Source of the DNA: Myxococcales bacterium
GTDB taxonomy: Bacteria > Myxococcota_A > UBA9042 > UBA3505
DNA length: 62,535 nucleotides
Assembly (NCBI GenBank): GCA_002728755.1
Contig: PBVT01000020.1
Span: forward strand, 1-62,535
Reading direction: 5' to 3'
This document shows, one piece after another, positions 43,563-52,328 of this stretch. Both the position numbers and the translations under genes were made by a program. The notes below the pieces were generated by a model. That model had not been told where the DNA came from and ran no database searches. It worked only from the letters and a program-made list of their open reading frames with translations. How positions within the stretch are numbered: the first letter of the stretch is position 1; each line of letters starts with the position of its first letter.

Positions 43563-46334
43563 ATGATCCAGGCAATTTTAAAGAAAATTATGGGCACAAA
43601 GAATGATCGTGTCCTGAAACAAATCGGTCCACAGGTCGAACAGGTGAACAACCTTGAATCAAAATTCAAGGCCTTCTCCGATGATGACTTGAAGGCTATG
43701 ACCGGACAATTCCGGGAACGGATCGACAATGGAGAATCTCTGGACAGCCTACTTCCAGAGGCCTTCGCTGTAGTTCGAGAAGCCTCGACCCGTACCCTGC
43801 AAATGCGTCATTACGATGTCCAGTTGGTGGGAGGAATCGCATTACATCAGGGCAAGATTGCGGAAATGAAAACTGGTGAAGGGAAAACACTGGTCGCCAC
43901 CTTGCCGATCTATTTGAACGCCCTCACCAAGAAGGGCGTCCACCTTGTTACGGTCAACGATTACCTCGCACGCCGTGACGCAGAGTGGATGGGACAGGTC
44001 TACAACTATCTTGGATTATCTGTCGGTGTGAACGTCGTAGGAATGAGCGATACGGCTCGCCAACAGGCCTACAACTCCGACATCACCTATGGTCAAAACA
44101 ACGAATTTGGTTTCGACTACCTCCGCGATAATCTCAAATTCCGCATTGAAGATTATGTCCAACGCAAACATAACTTTGCCATCGTCGATGAGGTCGATTC
44201 GATCCTTATTGACGAAGCCCGAACACCGCTAATTATATCGGGACCGGCGGAGCAGAGCAGTAAGCTCTATTACCGAATCAACGCCATCATCCCATTCCTG
44301 AAAGCCGATCGAGACTACGTTGTAGACGAAAAGTCGATGGTCGTTACCCTGACCGATGAAGGTGTAGATAGCGTCGAAAACCGACTGGAAATCGATAACC
44401 TCTTCGATGCAGAGAACATCCAATTCCTGCACCATGTGAATACGGCCCTACGTGGGCATATGCTCTACAAACGCGACCAACACTATCTGATCGAAGATGG
44501 TAAGATCGTCATTGTCGACGAATTTACCGGACGAAAGATGCCAGGACGACGTTGGAGCGACGGACTTCACCAGTCCGTTGAAGCCAAGGAAGGGCTCAAG
44601 GTTCGAGAAGAGAACCAGACCCTGGCGACCATTACGTTCCAGAATTACTTCCGTATGTATGAAAAGCTCGCCGGTATGACCGGTACAGCGGATACGGAAG
44701 CCCCCGAGTTCCACAAGATCTATAATCTGGATGTACTCGTCATTCCTACCAATAAGCCCATTCTACGTGACGATCAGGACGACTTTATCTACGTTAACGA
44801 GCGAGCGAAGTTCCGGGCCATCCTCGACGACATCAAGGAATCGCACGAGGCCGGACAACCCGTCCTTGTGGGTACCGCCAGCGTAGAACGAAACGAGTTT
44901 CTGGCGTTGAAACTCCGGGAAAACAATCTGCCATTCCAGATTCTCAACGCGAAAAACCACGGCAATGAAGCTGGTATCGTCGCGCAGGCGGGGCGGAAAG
45001 GGGCGATTACCATCGCAACGAATATGGCCGGTCGAGGGACCGATATCATCTTGGGTGGTAACCCTGAGCTTCTGATTCAGGAAGAGTTGAATAAGTCGCC
45101 CGATGCCAACGAGGAGGAGGTGCGTAGCCGAATCGAGGCAGACTGTGCTGCGGCCCGAAAAGAGATCCTGGAAAGTGGTGGACTTCGAGTCATCAGCACC
45201 GAGCGTCACGAGAGTCGGCGTATCGACAACCAGCTTCGAGGTCGAAGTGGGCGACAAGGGGACCCCGGCTCGTCACAGTTCTATCTGTCCCTGGATGACG
45301 ACCTTCTACGAATCTTTGGTGGAGAGAACCTGAAGAAGTGGATGCATCGCTTCAAACTCCCTGAAGACGAACCCATCTACCATAAATGGGTTACGCGAGT
45401 TATTGAGTCGAGCCAGCAAAAGGTCGAAGGTCGAAACTTCGATATTCGAAAGAGCCTTCTCGAATACGACGACGTAATGAATCAGCAGCGAAACACCATC
45501 TATTCGCTCCGAAAACGTGTTCTAGAGGGGCGCGAGATCCACGAGTGGATGCTGGAAGCTGTGCCCGATGTGTCCTATAGCGCCGTCGATCAATTCTGTC
45601 CGGAAGGTCTGTTAGCTGAAGAGTGGGACCTTGATGGTCTTGTCGATCACGCCCATTCGGAGTGGGGCTATGAGCTGAATCTAGAGGGCGTCGATACGGG
45701 AAGTTTCGCCGCGATCAACGATTTTCTGGCAGACCAACTGGTCACACATTACGAACAACGCTGTCGTACAATTGCCGATCAGCTCTACCAGCTTCACGTC
45801 GACGAAGAAGACGCGAAACCCGAGCAATATTGGGAGCGTTGGGTAGAATACGAGCAAGAACAGCTCCTGCGCACTCTAGATGAGCATTGGAAGCGACACC
45901 TGCAGGCCATCGATCAATTACGAGAAGGCGTCTATCTGGAAGCCTATGGGCAGCGCGATCCGAAAATGGTCTACAAGAAAGAGGCTTTTGAATACTTCCA
46001 GAGCCTTCTGGTCATTATTCGCGAATCGGTAATTGGCACCCTCTTCCGGGTAGAAGTCCGCAGTGACGAACAGATTGAACGCCTGAAACGAGAACGTGAA
46101 GAACGCGCACGTAAGTTGGCGGAACAACAACAAGCCAGCCATGCCGACGCGCAGCACCTGGTAGGAAACACGGGGCAGGCCCAAGCGGGGCAACCCGCAC
46201 AGGCGGCGGGCGGACCAGGACAAACCGTACGTCGTGCACAGCGAAAGATCGGCCGAAATGAGCCCTGCCCCTGTGGGAGCGGCAAGAAGTTCAAGCAGTG
46301 CTGCATGAACAAAACAGAGCAGCCACAGGCGTAA
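43563..46334 (+). CDS. secA: Preprotein translocase ATPase SecA
   Basis: 923 residues (E. coli 901). MKTGEGKTLVATLPIYLNAL is Walker A, DEVDSILIDEARTPLIISGP the DEAD motor motif, FQNYFRMYEKLAGMTGTADTE and NMAGRGTDIILGG further helicase motifs, and RRIDNQLRGRSGRQGDPGSS the second motor domain. The C-terminal linker is Gln/Ala-rich and ends in the zinc motif CPCGSGKKFKQCC that binds SecB or ribosomes. It drives Sec-dependent export, consistent with the many signal-peptide proteins nearby. Own promoter and a likely terminator. Confidence 0.97.
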   Translation: MIQAILKKIMGTKNDRVLKQIGPQVEQVNNLESKFKAFSDDDLKAMTGQFRERIDNGESLDSLLPEAFAVVREASTRTLQMRHYDVQLVGGIALHQGKIAEMKTGEGKTLVATLPIYLNALTKKGVHLVTVNDYLARRDAEWMGQVYNYLGLSVGVNVVGMSDTARQQAYNSDITYGQNNEFGFDYLRDNLKFRIEDYVQRKHNFAIVDEVDSILIDEARTPLIISGPAEQSSKLYYRINAIIPFLKADRDYVVDEKSMVVTLTDEGVDSVENRLEIDNLFDAENIQFLHHVNTALRGHMLYKRDQHYLIEDGKIVIVDEFTGRKMPGRRWSDGLHQSVEAKEGLKVREENQTLATITFQNYFRMYEKLAGMTGTADTEAPEFHKIYNLDVLVIPTNKPILRDDQDDFIYVNERAKFRAILDDIKESHEAGQPVLVGTASVERNEFLALKLRENNLPFQILNAKNHGNEAGIVAQAGRKGAITIATNMAGRGTDIILGGNPELLIQEELNKSPDANEEEVRSRIEADCAAARKEILESGGLRVISTERHESRRIDNQLRGRSGRQGDPGSSQFYLSLDDDLLRIFGGENLKKWMHRFKLPEDEPIYHKWVTRVIESSQQKVEGRNFDIRKSLLEYDDVMNQQRNTIYSLRKRVLEGREIHEWMLEAVPDVSYSAVDQFCPEGLLAEEWDLDGLVDHAHSEWGYELNLEGVDTGSFAAINDFLADQLVTHYEQRCRTIADQLYQLHVDEEDAKPEQYWERWVEYEQEQLLRTLDEHWKRHLQAIDQLREGVYLEAYGQRDPKMVYKKEAFEYFQSLLVIIRESVIGTLFRVEVRSDEQIERLKREREERARKLAEQQQASHADAQHLVGNTGQAQAGQPAQAAGGPGQTVRRAQRKIGRNEPCPCGSGKKFKQCCMNKTEQPQA

Positions 46335-46342
46335 TCGAATCG

Positions 46343-46378
46343 AACCGAAAACCGGTTTAACCGAAAAATATTTTTTTT
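46343..46378 (+). terminator. Probable terminator after secA
   Basis: A hairpin AACCG/CGGTT (46343-46347 and 46353-46357, 5-base loop) is followed 13 bases on by an 8-T run (46371-46378). That second part is itself a CGAAAAA/TTTTTCG-type inverted repeat. The T-run is further than ideal from the first stem, so the efficiency is uncertain. Confidence 0.4.
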
Positions 46379-46481
46379 CGCTTCACGGAAAACTTTTTTG
46401 AATCCCGTGCGTCTACCGCGTATGGATAGTTCGATGGCCCGTCTACCAGGCTCCATTCCCCTCTCTACGGAGGTCAAAAAA

Positions 46482-46544
46482 ATGGACTTTAGAATTGCGC
46501 AAAAACCGCACGATTCCGCGCCAAAAGACAAACCCCACCTTTGA
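46482..46544 (+). CDS. Possible 20-residue leader peptide
   Basis: ATG at 46482 follows GGAGG (46469-46473) by eight bases, a near-ideal ribosome site, and runs to TGA 46542-46544. The product would be MDFRIAQKPHDSAPKDKPHL. No signal peptide or attenuator pattern is seen. It lies between the secA terminator and the next promoter. It may be a small protein or a chance frame. Confidence 0.3.
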   Translation: MDFRIAQKPHDSAPKDKPHL

Positions 46545-46546
46545 AC

Positions 46547-46576
46547 TTGACTTGTTTAGCTTCCCAACCCTAAACT
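46547..46576 (+). promoter_or_regulatory. Promoter candidate for the AgmX-kinase-activator operon
   Basis: TTGACT (46547-46552), 18-base spacer, TAAACT (46571-46576), 5/6 and 4/6. It would start transcription near 46583, about 39 bases before ATG 46622. No -24/-12 element for sigma-54 was seen here. Confidence 0.42.
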
Positions 46577-46621
46577 GCGACCCTTGAGTCCAGTGCTAGC
46601 CCCCATTTGTACGAAGGTAAG

Positions 46622-48457
46622 ATGAAAAAGGCTCAAATACTCACCATCATCGGCGGTCTCCTCGTCCTCGTGTCTGCGGTCCTCCCGTGGATGGTGACTC
46701 CCAACCTCCCCGTCCCCGATCCCAAAACACCGAATGTGGATGCCCTGGCAAGTACAGGTATCCAAATTCAGCTCGGTCTATACGCTGCGATCGTGGCCGT
46801 TATATGTATCGCCACTGCCTTATTCACCATGGTCAAGCGCAACAAGCGTCTGCTCATTCTGAATAACTTGATCGGTGCGCTCGTTATCATGGCACTGGCC
46901 GCTATGGCCTTCTGGTATGCTCCGTCGCTCCTTGCAGATGCAGAGCCATATATAAGTCATCCAGACACCATGGGTTTCTTGGAACCATCCGAGTATATCA
47001 TCGGTGGCATGGGTTATTACCTGGCGCTCATTGGGGCCCTGGCGATCATCTTTGCATCCTGCATGGCATACGCAGCACGCCCCGAATACAAACTGGGTGT
47101 CAAAGCTCTACGTGTTGAAGCCCGCTGGCGCGGTGAGGTTCTCAAGGAGATGACCTACCTTGAGCCGGAATCGGTATCTGTCGGTGAAGATCTCAAGGCA
47201 AGCTTTGTTGTCCCGGAATCGTCGGTCGGACGGTATCATGTCCTATTCCAGCCTCATGGACGTTCTGGAGAGTACAGTCTGAATCTGAACGCCAATATTC
47301 AGGGTGACGTATCCATCGGTGGAAAGGTCGCCGATGTTAAGACCTACCTGAAGGATATTGGTGGTGTGGGAACCAACCCGATTACAGTCGGTGGAAATGA
47401 CTTTGGTGTTCTGAACTTTGGTGAGCTCGAACTGGTCTTCCGGTTCGTGAACCCAGAACAACAGATCGCGCGCGTACCCATGTGGAAAACGTTCGATCAT
47501 GCCGTTGCCGCAGGTCTACTCATCTCCTTCTTTATCCAAGGTGGTGGTGTAAGCTCCTTCGTCATCTTCTCACCAGAGGCCAAGCCGAGCTTCAAGCTCA
47601 TAGAAGCCCGGGATACGATCTGTAAGCCCCTGAGTCTCGTTGTTGAGGTTAAGGGGGCAGAGCCTCCGCCTGAAGAGCTCTTCGACCTGGAAGAAGAGGA
47701 AGAAGAAGACACAGGTAAAAAGGCTGGTGGTGAAGAAGGTAAGTTCGGTGATCCCGACGAAGATCCGGAAAAAGAAAGCCAGATCCCAAAGAACCAGGGG
47801 AAAATGGTAGAGCGAATCGACCCCAAGAAGGTTGGTCTTGCTGATGCATTAACCTCGAATAGTCTCATGGGTGAAGGTGCCCTCAGTGATATCATGTCGA
47901 ACGATCAGGGCGTCATGATGAACCGCTTGGCGCAAAACATCGCTATGGCTGGTCCGGATGGTGGTCCATTCGTAATCGGTCACGGTACTGGAGGCCTTGG
48001 ATTCAAGGGCAGCGGTACTGGTGGTGGCGGCTCTGGACTCGGACGAATCCATGGTCTGGGTAAGATCGACGGTACCGGTGGAACGGGTCGACGAGTACGC
48101 TCAGGTATGGGCCGAAAGAAAAAACGTCGTGTAGGTAAGATTCGCGTCGGACGTGGTGACACGGCTGGTTTCTGCAAGAAAGACAATATTGCGAAAGCCG
48201 TACGTCGTCGTGCTGGTGCCATTCGTTCCTGCTACGAAAAACAGCTCATGATCAATCCATCGCTCAAGGGTAAGCTCATTGTGCAGTGGAAGATCGGTCT
48301 GGACGGACGTGTGAAATCTGCAAATGCGAAGGGCGGCTCTCTCAAAGATCCGAAAGTCGTAAAATGTGTTGTACGTACAATTCGTGGAATGCGCTTTGCG
48401 AAGCCGGATGGCGGTGTATGCGTCGTTCGCTGGCCCTTCGTATTCAATAACGGCTAG
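46622..48457 (+). CDS. AgmX/PglI C-terminal domain membrane protein
   Basis: 611 residues from ATG 46622. Four membrane helices lie in the first 160 residues (IIGGLLVLVSAVLPWMV, YAAIVAVICIATALFTMV, LIGALVIMALAAMAFWY, LALIGALAIIFASCM). A beta domain follows, then a fifth hydrophobic segment, an acidic Glu-rich stretch, a Gly-rich linker (about 455-500) and the C-terminal AgmX/PglI domain (FCKKDNIAKAVRRRAGAIRS, CYEKQL, GKLIVQWKIGLDGRVKSANA). AgmX-type proteins are linked to gliding motility complexes in Myxococcus, and the C-domain resembles a TonB-like periplasmic tail. Here the neighbours are signalling genes, so a role in envelope signalling is possible. Confidence 0.8.
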   Translation: MKKAQILTIIGGLLVLVSAVLPWMVTPNLPVPDPKTPNVDALASTGIQIQLGLYAAIVAVICIATALFTMVKRNKRLLILNNLIGALVIMALAAMAFWYAPSLLADAEPYISHPDTMGFLEPSEYIIGGMGYYLALIGALAIIFASCMAYAARPEYKLGVKALRVEARWRGEVLKEMTYLEPESVSVGEDLKASFVVPESSVGRYHVLFQPHGRSGEYSLNLNANIQGDVSIGGKVADVKTYLKDIGGVGTNPITVGGNDFGVLNFGELELVFRFVNPEQQIARVPMWKTFDHAVAAGLLISFFIQGGGVSSFVIFSPEAKPSFKLIEARDTICKPLSLVVEVKGAEPPPEELFDLEEEEEEDTGKKAGGEEGKFGDPDEDPEKESQIPKNQGKMVERIDPKKVGLADALTSNSLMGEGALSDIMSNDQGVMMNRLAQNIAMAGPDGGPFVIGHGTGGLGFKGSGTGGGGSGLGRIHGLGKIDGTGGTGRRVRSGMGRKKKRRVGKIRVGRGDTAGFCKKDNIAKAVRRRAGAIRSCYEKQLMINPSLKGKLIVQWKIGLDGRVKSANAKGGSLKDPKVVKCVVRTIRGMRFAKPDGGVCVVRWPFVFNNG

Positions 48458-48553
48458 AGCCGATGGGTCCCGAGGACCTCACTTCTAAGTGGATTGACCT
48501 ATCGTCGTTCTACGCTCGGCGAACACATTCCATAAACTGGAAGCAGGCTACCT

Positions 48554-50389
48554 GTGCAGCCCAATAGTCCTGACAAAAGTGTGTCGTTTGGCAGATATCG
48601 CCTACTTCGTCGCCTTGCGACGGGCGGCATGGGAGAAATCTATCTTGCCGAGATGGATGCCACAGCAGGTATACGAAAACGCGTCGTAATCAAGCGTATT
48701 CTACCGAGACTAGCCCGGGATCCACGGTTTGTGGAGCGATTCCTCGACGAAGGTCGCCTTGTGGCTCAATTGAGCCATAGTAACCTCGTTCCTATCTTTG
48801 ATGTCGGGGTGATCAGCGGCCAATACTACCTGGCGATGGAGTACGTGGAAGGGGTTGAGCTCGATACCCTTTTACGCTGGGTCGACGCGCGTGGAGATAC
48901 TCTCCCAGCCGACGCAAGCCTTCGTATCACCGATATGGTGGCCCGTGGTCTCGACTATGTTCACACTCGTAAGGACGACAGCGGAGATTCACTGGGTATC
49001 GTCCACCGGGATATCAGCCCACAGAACATTATGGTTACGCGAGCCGGTGAGATAAAGATCCTCGATTTTGGAATTGCCCGGGCAACAACTCGAATGCACG
49101 AATCGATGCCCGGCTTTCTAGCAGGCAAGGTCGCATTTCTGGCTCCCGAGCAACTTCGTGGAGAGCCGGCCACAACCCGCAGTGATATCTACGCGTTGGG
49201 CGCCGTCGCGTTTCAGATGCTGACGGGACGACATCCTCGCGAGAGTCTGGACGAACCCGACCAGCTCAAAATTGGCGTTGAAGTACCTACGATTATTGAG
49301 GTAATGCCCGAAGCCCCTGAACATCTATCTGACGTCATTCAGCGCTGTCTGGCTCCCGAGGCAGACGAACGTTATGGTAGTGCAGCGGAGCTTAGAGAAG
49401 CCTTGGAGGAAGCCCGAAAGGCCGATGGTCTTGGACTTGGCGAAACCGCTTTGAAGGAACTTGCGGCGAATGTCCCTGGTCCCGACGACGAAGCCGATAC
49501 CTTTGATCAGTTCCTTCAAGACGCCGTTGCCCCCATTGGAGGTACCACACGGCCAAAAACCGTTCGGCTAGACGGAGGGGATGACTCCGACGAGGAACCG
49601 AGTAAAGACCAGGGAACACGACGGGGATTCAAGAGATGGATCTTTCTCGCCACAACGATTGGTCTGGGAATCGGCCTCGTATTGATGTTCGGCCTATCCC
49701 AGATGAACACCGAAAAGAAGAAGACACCGAATGTGGTTCGGATTCTTCCGGAGTCCGCCGCCCGTACCGCATGGCGCCTGTCCAAACGCGTGTTGTCACA
49801 ACATATATTGGACTATATGCGCCCGATTGTCTCCGTTCAACGGCCGCAGCCTATACCGGCCTCGGTTGAAAACCTTGCAAAGGAAGTCACCGAAAACATT
49901 CCAAAGAAAACAAAAGCGGCTCCAGCCAAGCCACCCGCACCGGTGGTCGAGAAAGGGACGACCTTGCTCTCCACGGTGCCCAAAAACGCCCAGATTCGTA
50001 TCGATGGGAAAACTGCGGGTACCGGCTCCGCTCGACTCACCGGCCCCATAGATACAACCATGATCGTGCATGTTTCGGCACCGGGATACATCACCGCTAA
50101 GAAACGTCTGATACCGGGAAAAGTACGAAAGCAGACCATCAAGTTGCGCTCCAAAGCAAAGGGAACCGTGATGTTCCGATACCACCCATATTCGGCAGAA
50201 CTATCCATCGACGGAAAGGCTGTGAAACGTGGTGATACCAACTTGATTCGCGCCCAATTAACCGTGGGTAAGCACACTCTGGTGTTGCGAAATGCCCAAA
50301 CAGGCGATACACGGCAAGTACGGTTTGAGATCAAAGCCGACCAGATTACAAACCTGAAGGAAGTCAATCTGGACCCTAAACGCCAATGA
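48554..50389 (+). CDS. Ser/Thr protein kinase with C-terminal PEGA domains
   Basis: 611 residues with a GTG start. The kinase domain spans about 12-280: ATGGMGEIYLAE (Gly loop), VVIKRI (ATP Lys), IVHRDISPQN (catalytic loop with HRD) and KILDFGIARA (DFG), APEQLRGEPATTRSDIYALG. A single membrane helix is near 360-380 (WIFLATTIGLGIGLVLMFGL), so the kinase is cytoplasmic. The rest is outside, with two PEGA-type repeats (NAQIRIDGKTAGTGS, AELSIDGKAVKRGD) that likely touch the cell wall. It may sense envelope state and signal to the next gene, an FHA protein that could bind phospho-Thr. Its stop overlaps the next start as ATGA. Confidence 0.92.
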   Translation: MQPNSPDKSVSFGRYRLLRRLATGGMGEIYLAEMDATAGIRKRVVIKRILPRLARDPRFVERFLDEGRLVAQLSHSNLVPIFDVGVISGQYYLAMEYVEGVELDTLLRWVDARGDTLPADASLRITDMVARGLDYVHTRKDDSGDSLGIVHRDISPQNIMVTRAGEIKILDFGIARATTRMHESMPGFLAGKVAFLAPEQLRGEPATTRSDIYALGAVAFQMLTGRHPRESLDEPDQLKIGVEVPTIIEVMPEAPEHLSDVIQRCLAPEADERYGSAAELREALEEARKADGLGLGETALKELAANVPGPDDEADTFDQFLQDAVAPIGGTTRPKTVRLDGGDDSDEEPSKDQGTRRGFKRWIFLATTIGLGIGLVLMFGLSQMNTEKKKTPNVVRILPESAARTAWRLSKRVLSQHILDYMRPIVSVQRPQPIPASVENLAKEVTENIPKKTKAAPAKPPAPVVEKGTTLLSTVPKNAQIRIDGKTAGTGSARLTGPIDTTMIVHVSAPGYITAKKRLIPGKVRKQTIKLRSKAKGTVMFRYHPYSAELSIDGKAVKRGDTNLIRAQLTVGKHTLVLRNAQTGDTRQVRFEIKADQITNLKEVNLDPKRQ

Positions 50390-51792
50390 GGCCACACATG
50401 GCAGGCCAGACCACCACCCTATACGATCCCAGCGCGCTGAAGTCCTTGACGTTTCGGCCTCTGGCGGTACGAGTTCGCACAGGTCCGGATAAAGGAAAAC
50501 GCTTCACCGTAAAGAATCGTCATATCGTCCTGGGAACCGATCCAGAGCTGGCTATCGCCCTGGAAGACGGAACCGTATCTCGACGTCACGCGGTGGTCGA
50601 ACACTCGCCCAAGGGCCTACTGATTCGAGACCTGGATAGCACCAACGGAACGTTCATTAAAGATGTCCGCGTGGAAGTTGCGTATATGCAATTGCCCGGT
50701 GTGTTACGTGTCGGCAATACAGAACTTAAGATCAGTTTTGAAGATGAGTCGGTCAATGTCGACCTATACACCGGTGAACATCTCGCGGGTATGGTAGGCC
50801 AAAGTACGGCGATGCAAGAGGTGTTCGGCCTGGTCGCGCGGGCTGCACCTACCGATGTTACCGTTCTCGTTTCTGGAGAGAGCGGAACAGGAAAAGAGCT
50901 TATCGCACGAGCTCTGCACCAGCTATCGAACCGGTCCGAAGGACCATTCGTTGTATTTGATTGTAGCGCAGTCCCTGCCGAGCTGATCGAATCCGAACTC
51001 TTTGGACACCTCAAGGGCGCATTCACAGGCGCATCGACCGCCCGAAGAGGAGCCTTTCGGGAAGCCCATAAAGGCACCCTGTTCCTGGATGAGATCGGAG
51101 AGTTATCCCCCGAGCTTCAACCTCGCCTCCTTCGTGTTCTTGAGAGTCGAGAGGTAAAACCCGTCGGTGGAGAGCGGCATGAACCCGTCGACGTACGTAT
51201 TGTCTCCGCGACCAACCGCTCTCTCCTCTCCATGGTGCAAGATGGTGGATTTCGAGAGGACCTCTATTATCGACTCGCACATATCGAGATATCGCTGCCT
51301 CCTCTGCGAGAACGAGCCGAAGATATTCCACTTCTAATACGGCATTTTCTCGACCAGAGTGACCACGCTGGAGATCTCGACGTCGGTTTCGAAACCATGG
51401 AAAAGCTTATGCGCCATCCATGGCCGGGAAATATACGAGAGCTAAAAAACTATCTGGACCGCGCGTCTATCCTCTCGCAAGGCGATCGCATCGAGACTAA
51501 GTTTCTGTCTACGCAGGGAGCTGCTGTGGCCGACCAGGAAGAATCCACCACACAGAAAGCGACTGCGATCTCGACGGATAACCAGATGGAAAACCTCGTG
51601 GTCCACTATGACCTTCCGTTTAAGGACGCCAAGACAAAACTCGTAGAGGCTTTTGAAAAAGCGTATTGGACGCGAATGCTCAACGAGCATCGGTGGAATA
51701 TTTCCGGCGCAGCCCGCGCCGCGGGAATCCATAGGAAATCCCTGGAATATGTCGTCAAAAAGCTGGGCCTCAGGACCAAAGAGCCCGAATAA
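50386..51792 (+). CDS. FHA-domain sigma-54-dependent transcriptional activator
   Basis: 468 residues. The start is ATG 50386 (overlapping the kinase stop) or ATG 50398. An N-terminal FHA domain (GTDPELAIALEDGTVSRRHA, STNGTFIKDVRV) binds phosphothreonine. The AAA+ domain has GESGTGKE (Walker A), the sigma-54 contact GAFTGA and LFLDEIGEL (Walker B). The C-terminal Fis-type helix-turn-helix is NISGAARAAGIHRKSLEYVV. FHA-type activators without a receiver domain are typical of Myxococcota. The partner kinase directly upstream is the obvious input. Targets are unknown; sigma-54 itself is not encoded here. Confidence 0.93.
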   Translation: MRPHMAGQTTTLYDPSALKSLTFRPLAVRVRTGPDKGKRFTVKNRHIVLGTDPELAIALEDGTVSRRHAVVEHSPKGLLIRDLDSTNGTFIKDVRVEVAYMQLPGVLRVGNTELKISFEDESVNVDLYTGEHLAGMVGQSTAMQEVFGLVARAAPTDVTVLVSGESGTGKELIARALHQLSNRSEGPFVVFDCSAVPAELIESELFGHLKGAFTGASTARRGAFREAHKGTLFLDEIGELSPELQPRLLRVLESREVKPVGGERHEPVDVRIVSATNRSLLSMVQDGGFREDLYYRLAHIEISLPPLRERAEDIPLLIRHFLDQSDHAGDLDVGFETMEKLMRHPWPGNIRELKNYLDRASILSQGDRIETKFLSTQGAAVADQEESTTQKATAISTDNQMENLVVHYDLPFKDAKTKLVEAFEKAYWTRMLNEHRWNISGAARAAGIHRKSLEYVVKKLGLRTKEPE

Positions 51793-51870
51793 AAAAAAAG
51801 CTACGAAAAATTTGCGCCACTACAAGTACTGCGTAAACTCGAGGTTCGGTGCAAATTAAAGGGGTATATA

Positions 51871-52164
51871 TTGAAAACTCGCAGCACAACTACACAAACT
51901 CTCACGCGAGAGCAGGTAGTGGAACTCATCGAATCGGGTTCCTTGACTCAAAAAGAAGAACTCTTCCTGCGTATGAGACACGGAATTACGGTCTCCGATA
52001 GCATGCCGCTTGATATGGTTGGAGACTCCAATCCAGACGTACAAGCACATTTGGCGACGATCGAACGCGAAGCCGTTCAGGTGATGATGCCTACAGATTC
52101 GTCGCAGCCCAAGCGGAACCGCACGCGTGAGAAGATTGTAGACACGCTTAAGAAGCTCTCCTAA
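51871..52164 (+). CDS. Small protein resembling sigma-70 region 4
   Basis: 97 residues with a TTG start 6 bases after AAAGGGG. LTQKEELFLRMRHGI resembles the conserved LTxREExVLRLRFGI of sigma-70 region 4, and IEREAVQVM matches the IExxALxxL end of the same region. The helix-turn-helix between them is degenerate (SMPLDMVGDSNPDVQAHLAT). It may be a free-standing sigma-region-4-like regulator, or an anti-sigma-like decoy; no characterised family fits clearly. It lies after the FHA activator and before trkA. Confidence 0.55.
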   Translation: MKTRSTTTQTLTREQVVELIESGSLTQKEELFLRMRHGITVSDSMPLDMVGDSNPDVQAHLATIEREAVQVMMPTDSSQPKRNRTREKIVDTLKKLS

Positions 52165-52280
52165 TTCGCCCAATTTCAACCTGAAACAGGCAGGAGAAGG
52201 GAGTCGTCCGAGGTTTAGCCTTGGACTGGCGAAGCTCCCAGCGTTTTGATTTCCAAGCCAAAATTTATCGGCACCTCCCT

Positions 52281-52314
52281 CGCGCGCACGCGCGCGAAGA
52301 CGGGTACGTATAAT
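52281..52314 (+). promoter_or_regulatory. trkA promoter with alternating CG tract and perfect -10
   Basis: A 16-base strictly alternating pyrimidine-purine tract (52281-52296, CG repeats with one CA) precedes a perfect TATAAT (52309-52314). A -35 match at the expected place is absent. The predicted transcript starts near 52321, eight bases before ATG 52329, so it is nearly leaderless. Such tracts form Z-DNA or extrude under negative supercoiling. Confidence 0.45.
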
Positions 52315-52328
52315 CTGGGGGGGACCCC

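Noticed and set aside
46380-46480. Possible small RNA after secA
   Set aside because: A repeated CGTCTACC and some stems are seen, but no promoter-terminator pair that defines an RNA gene.
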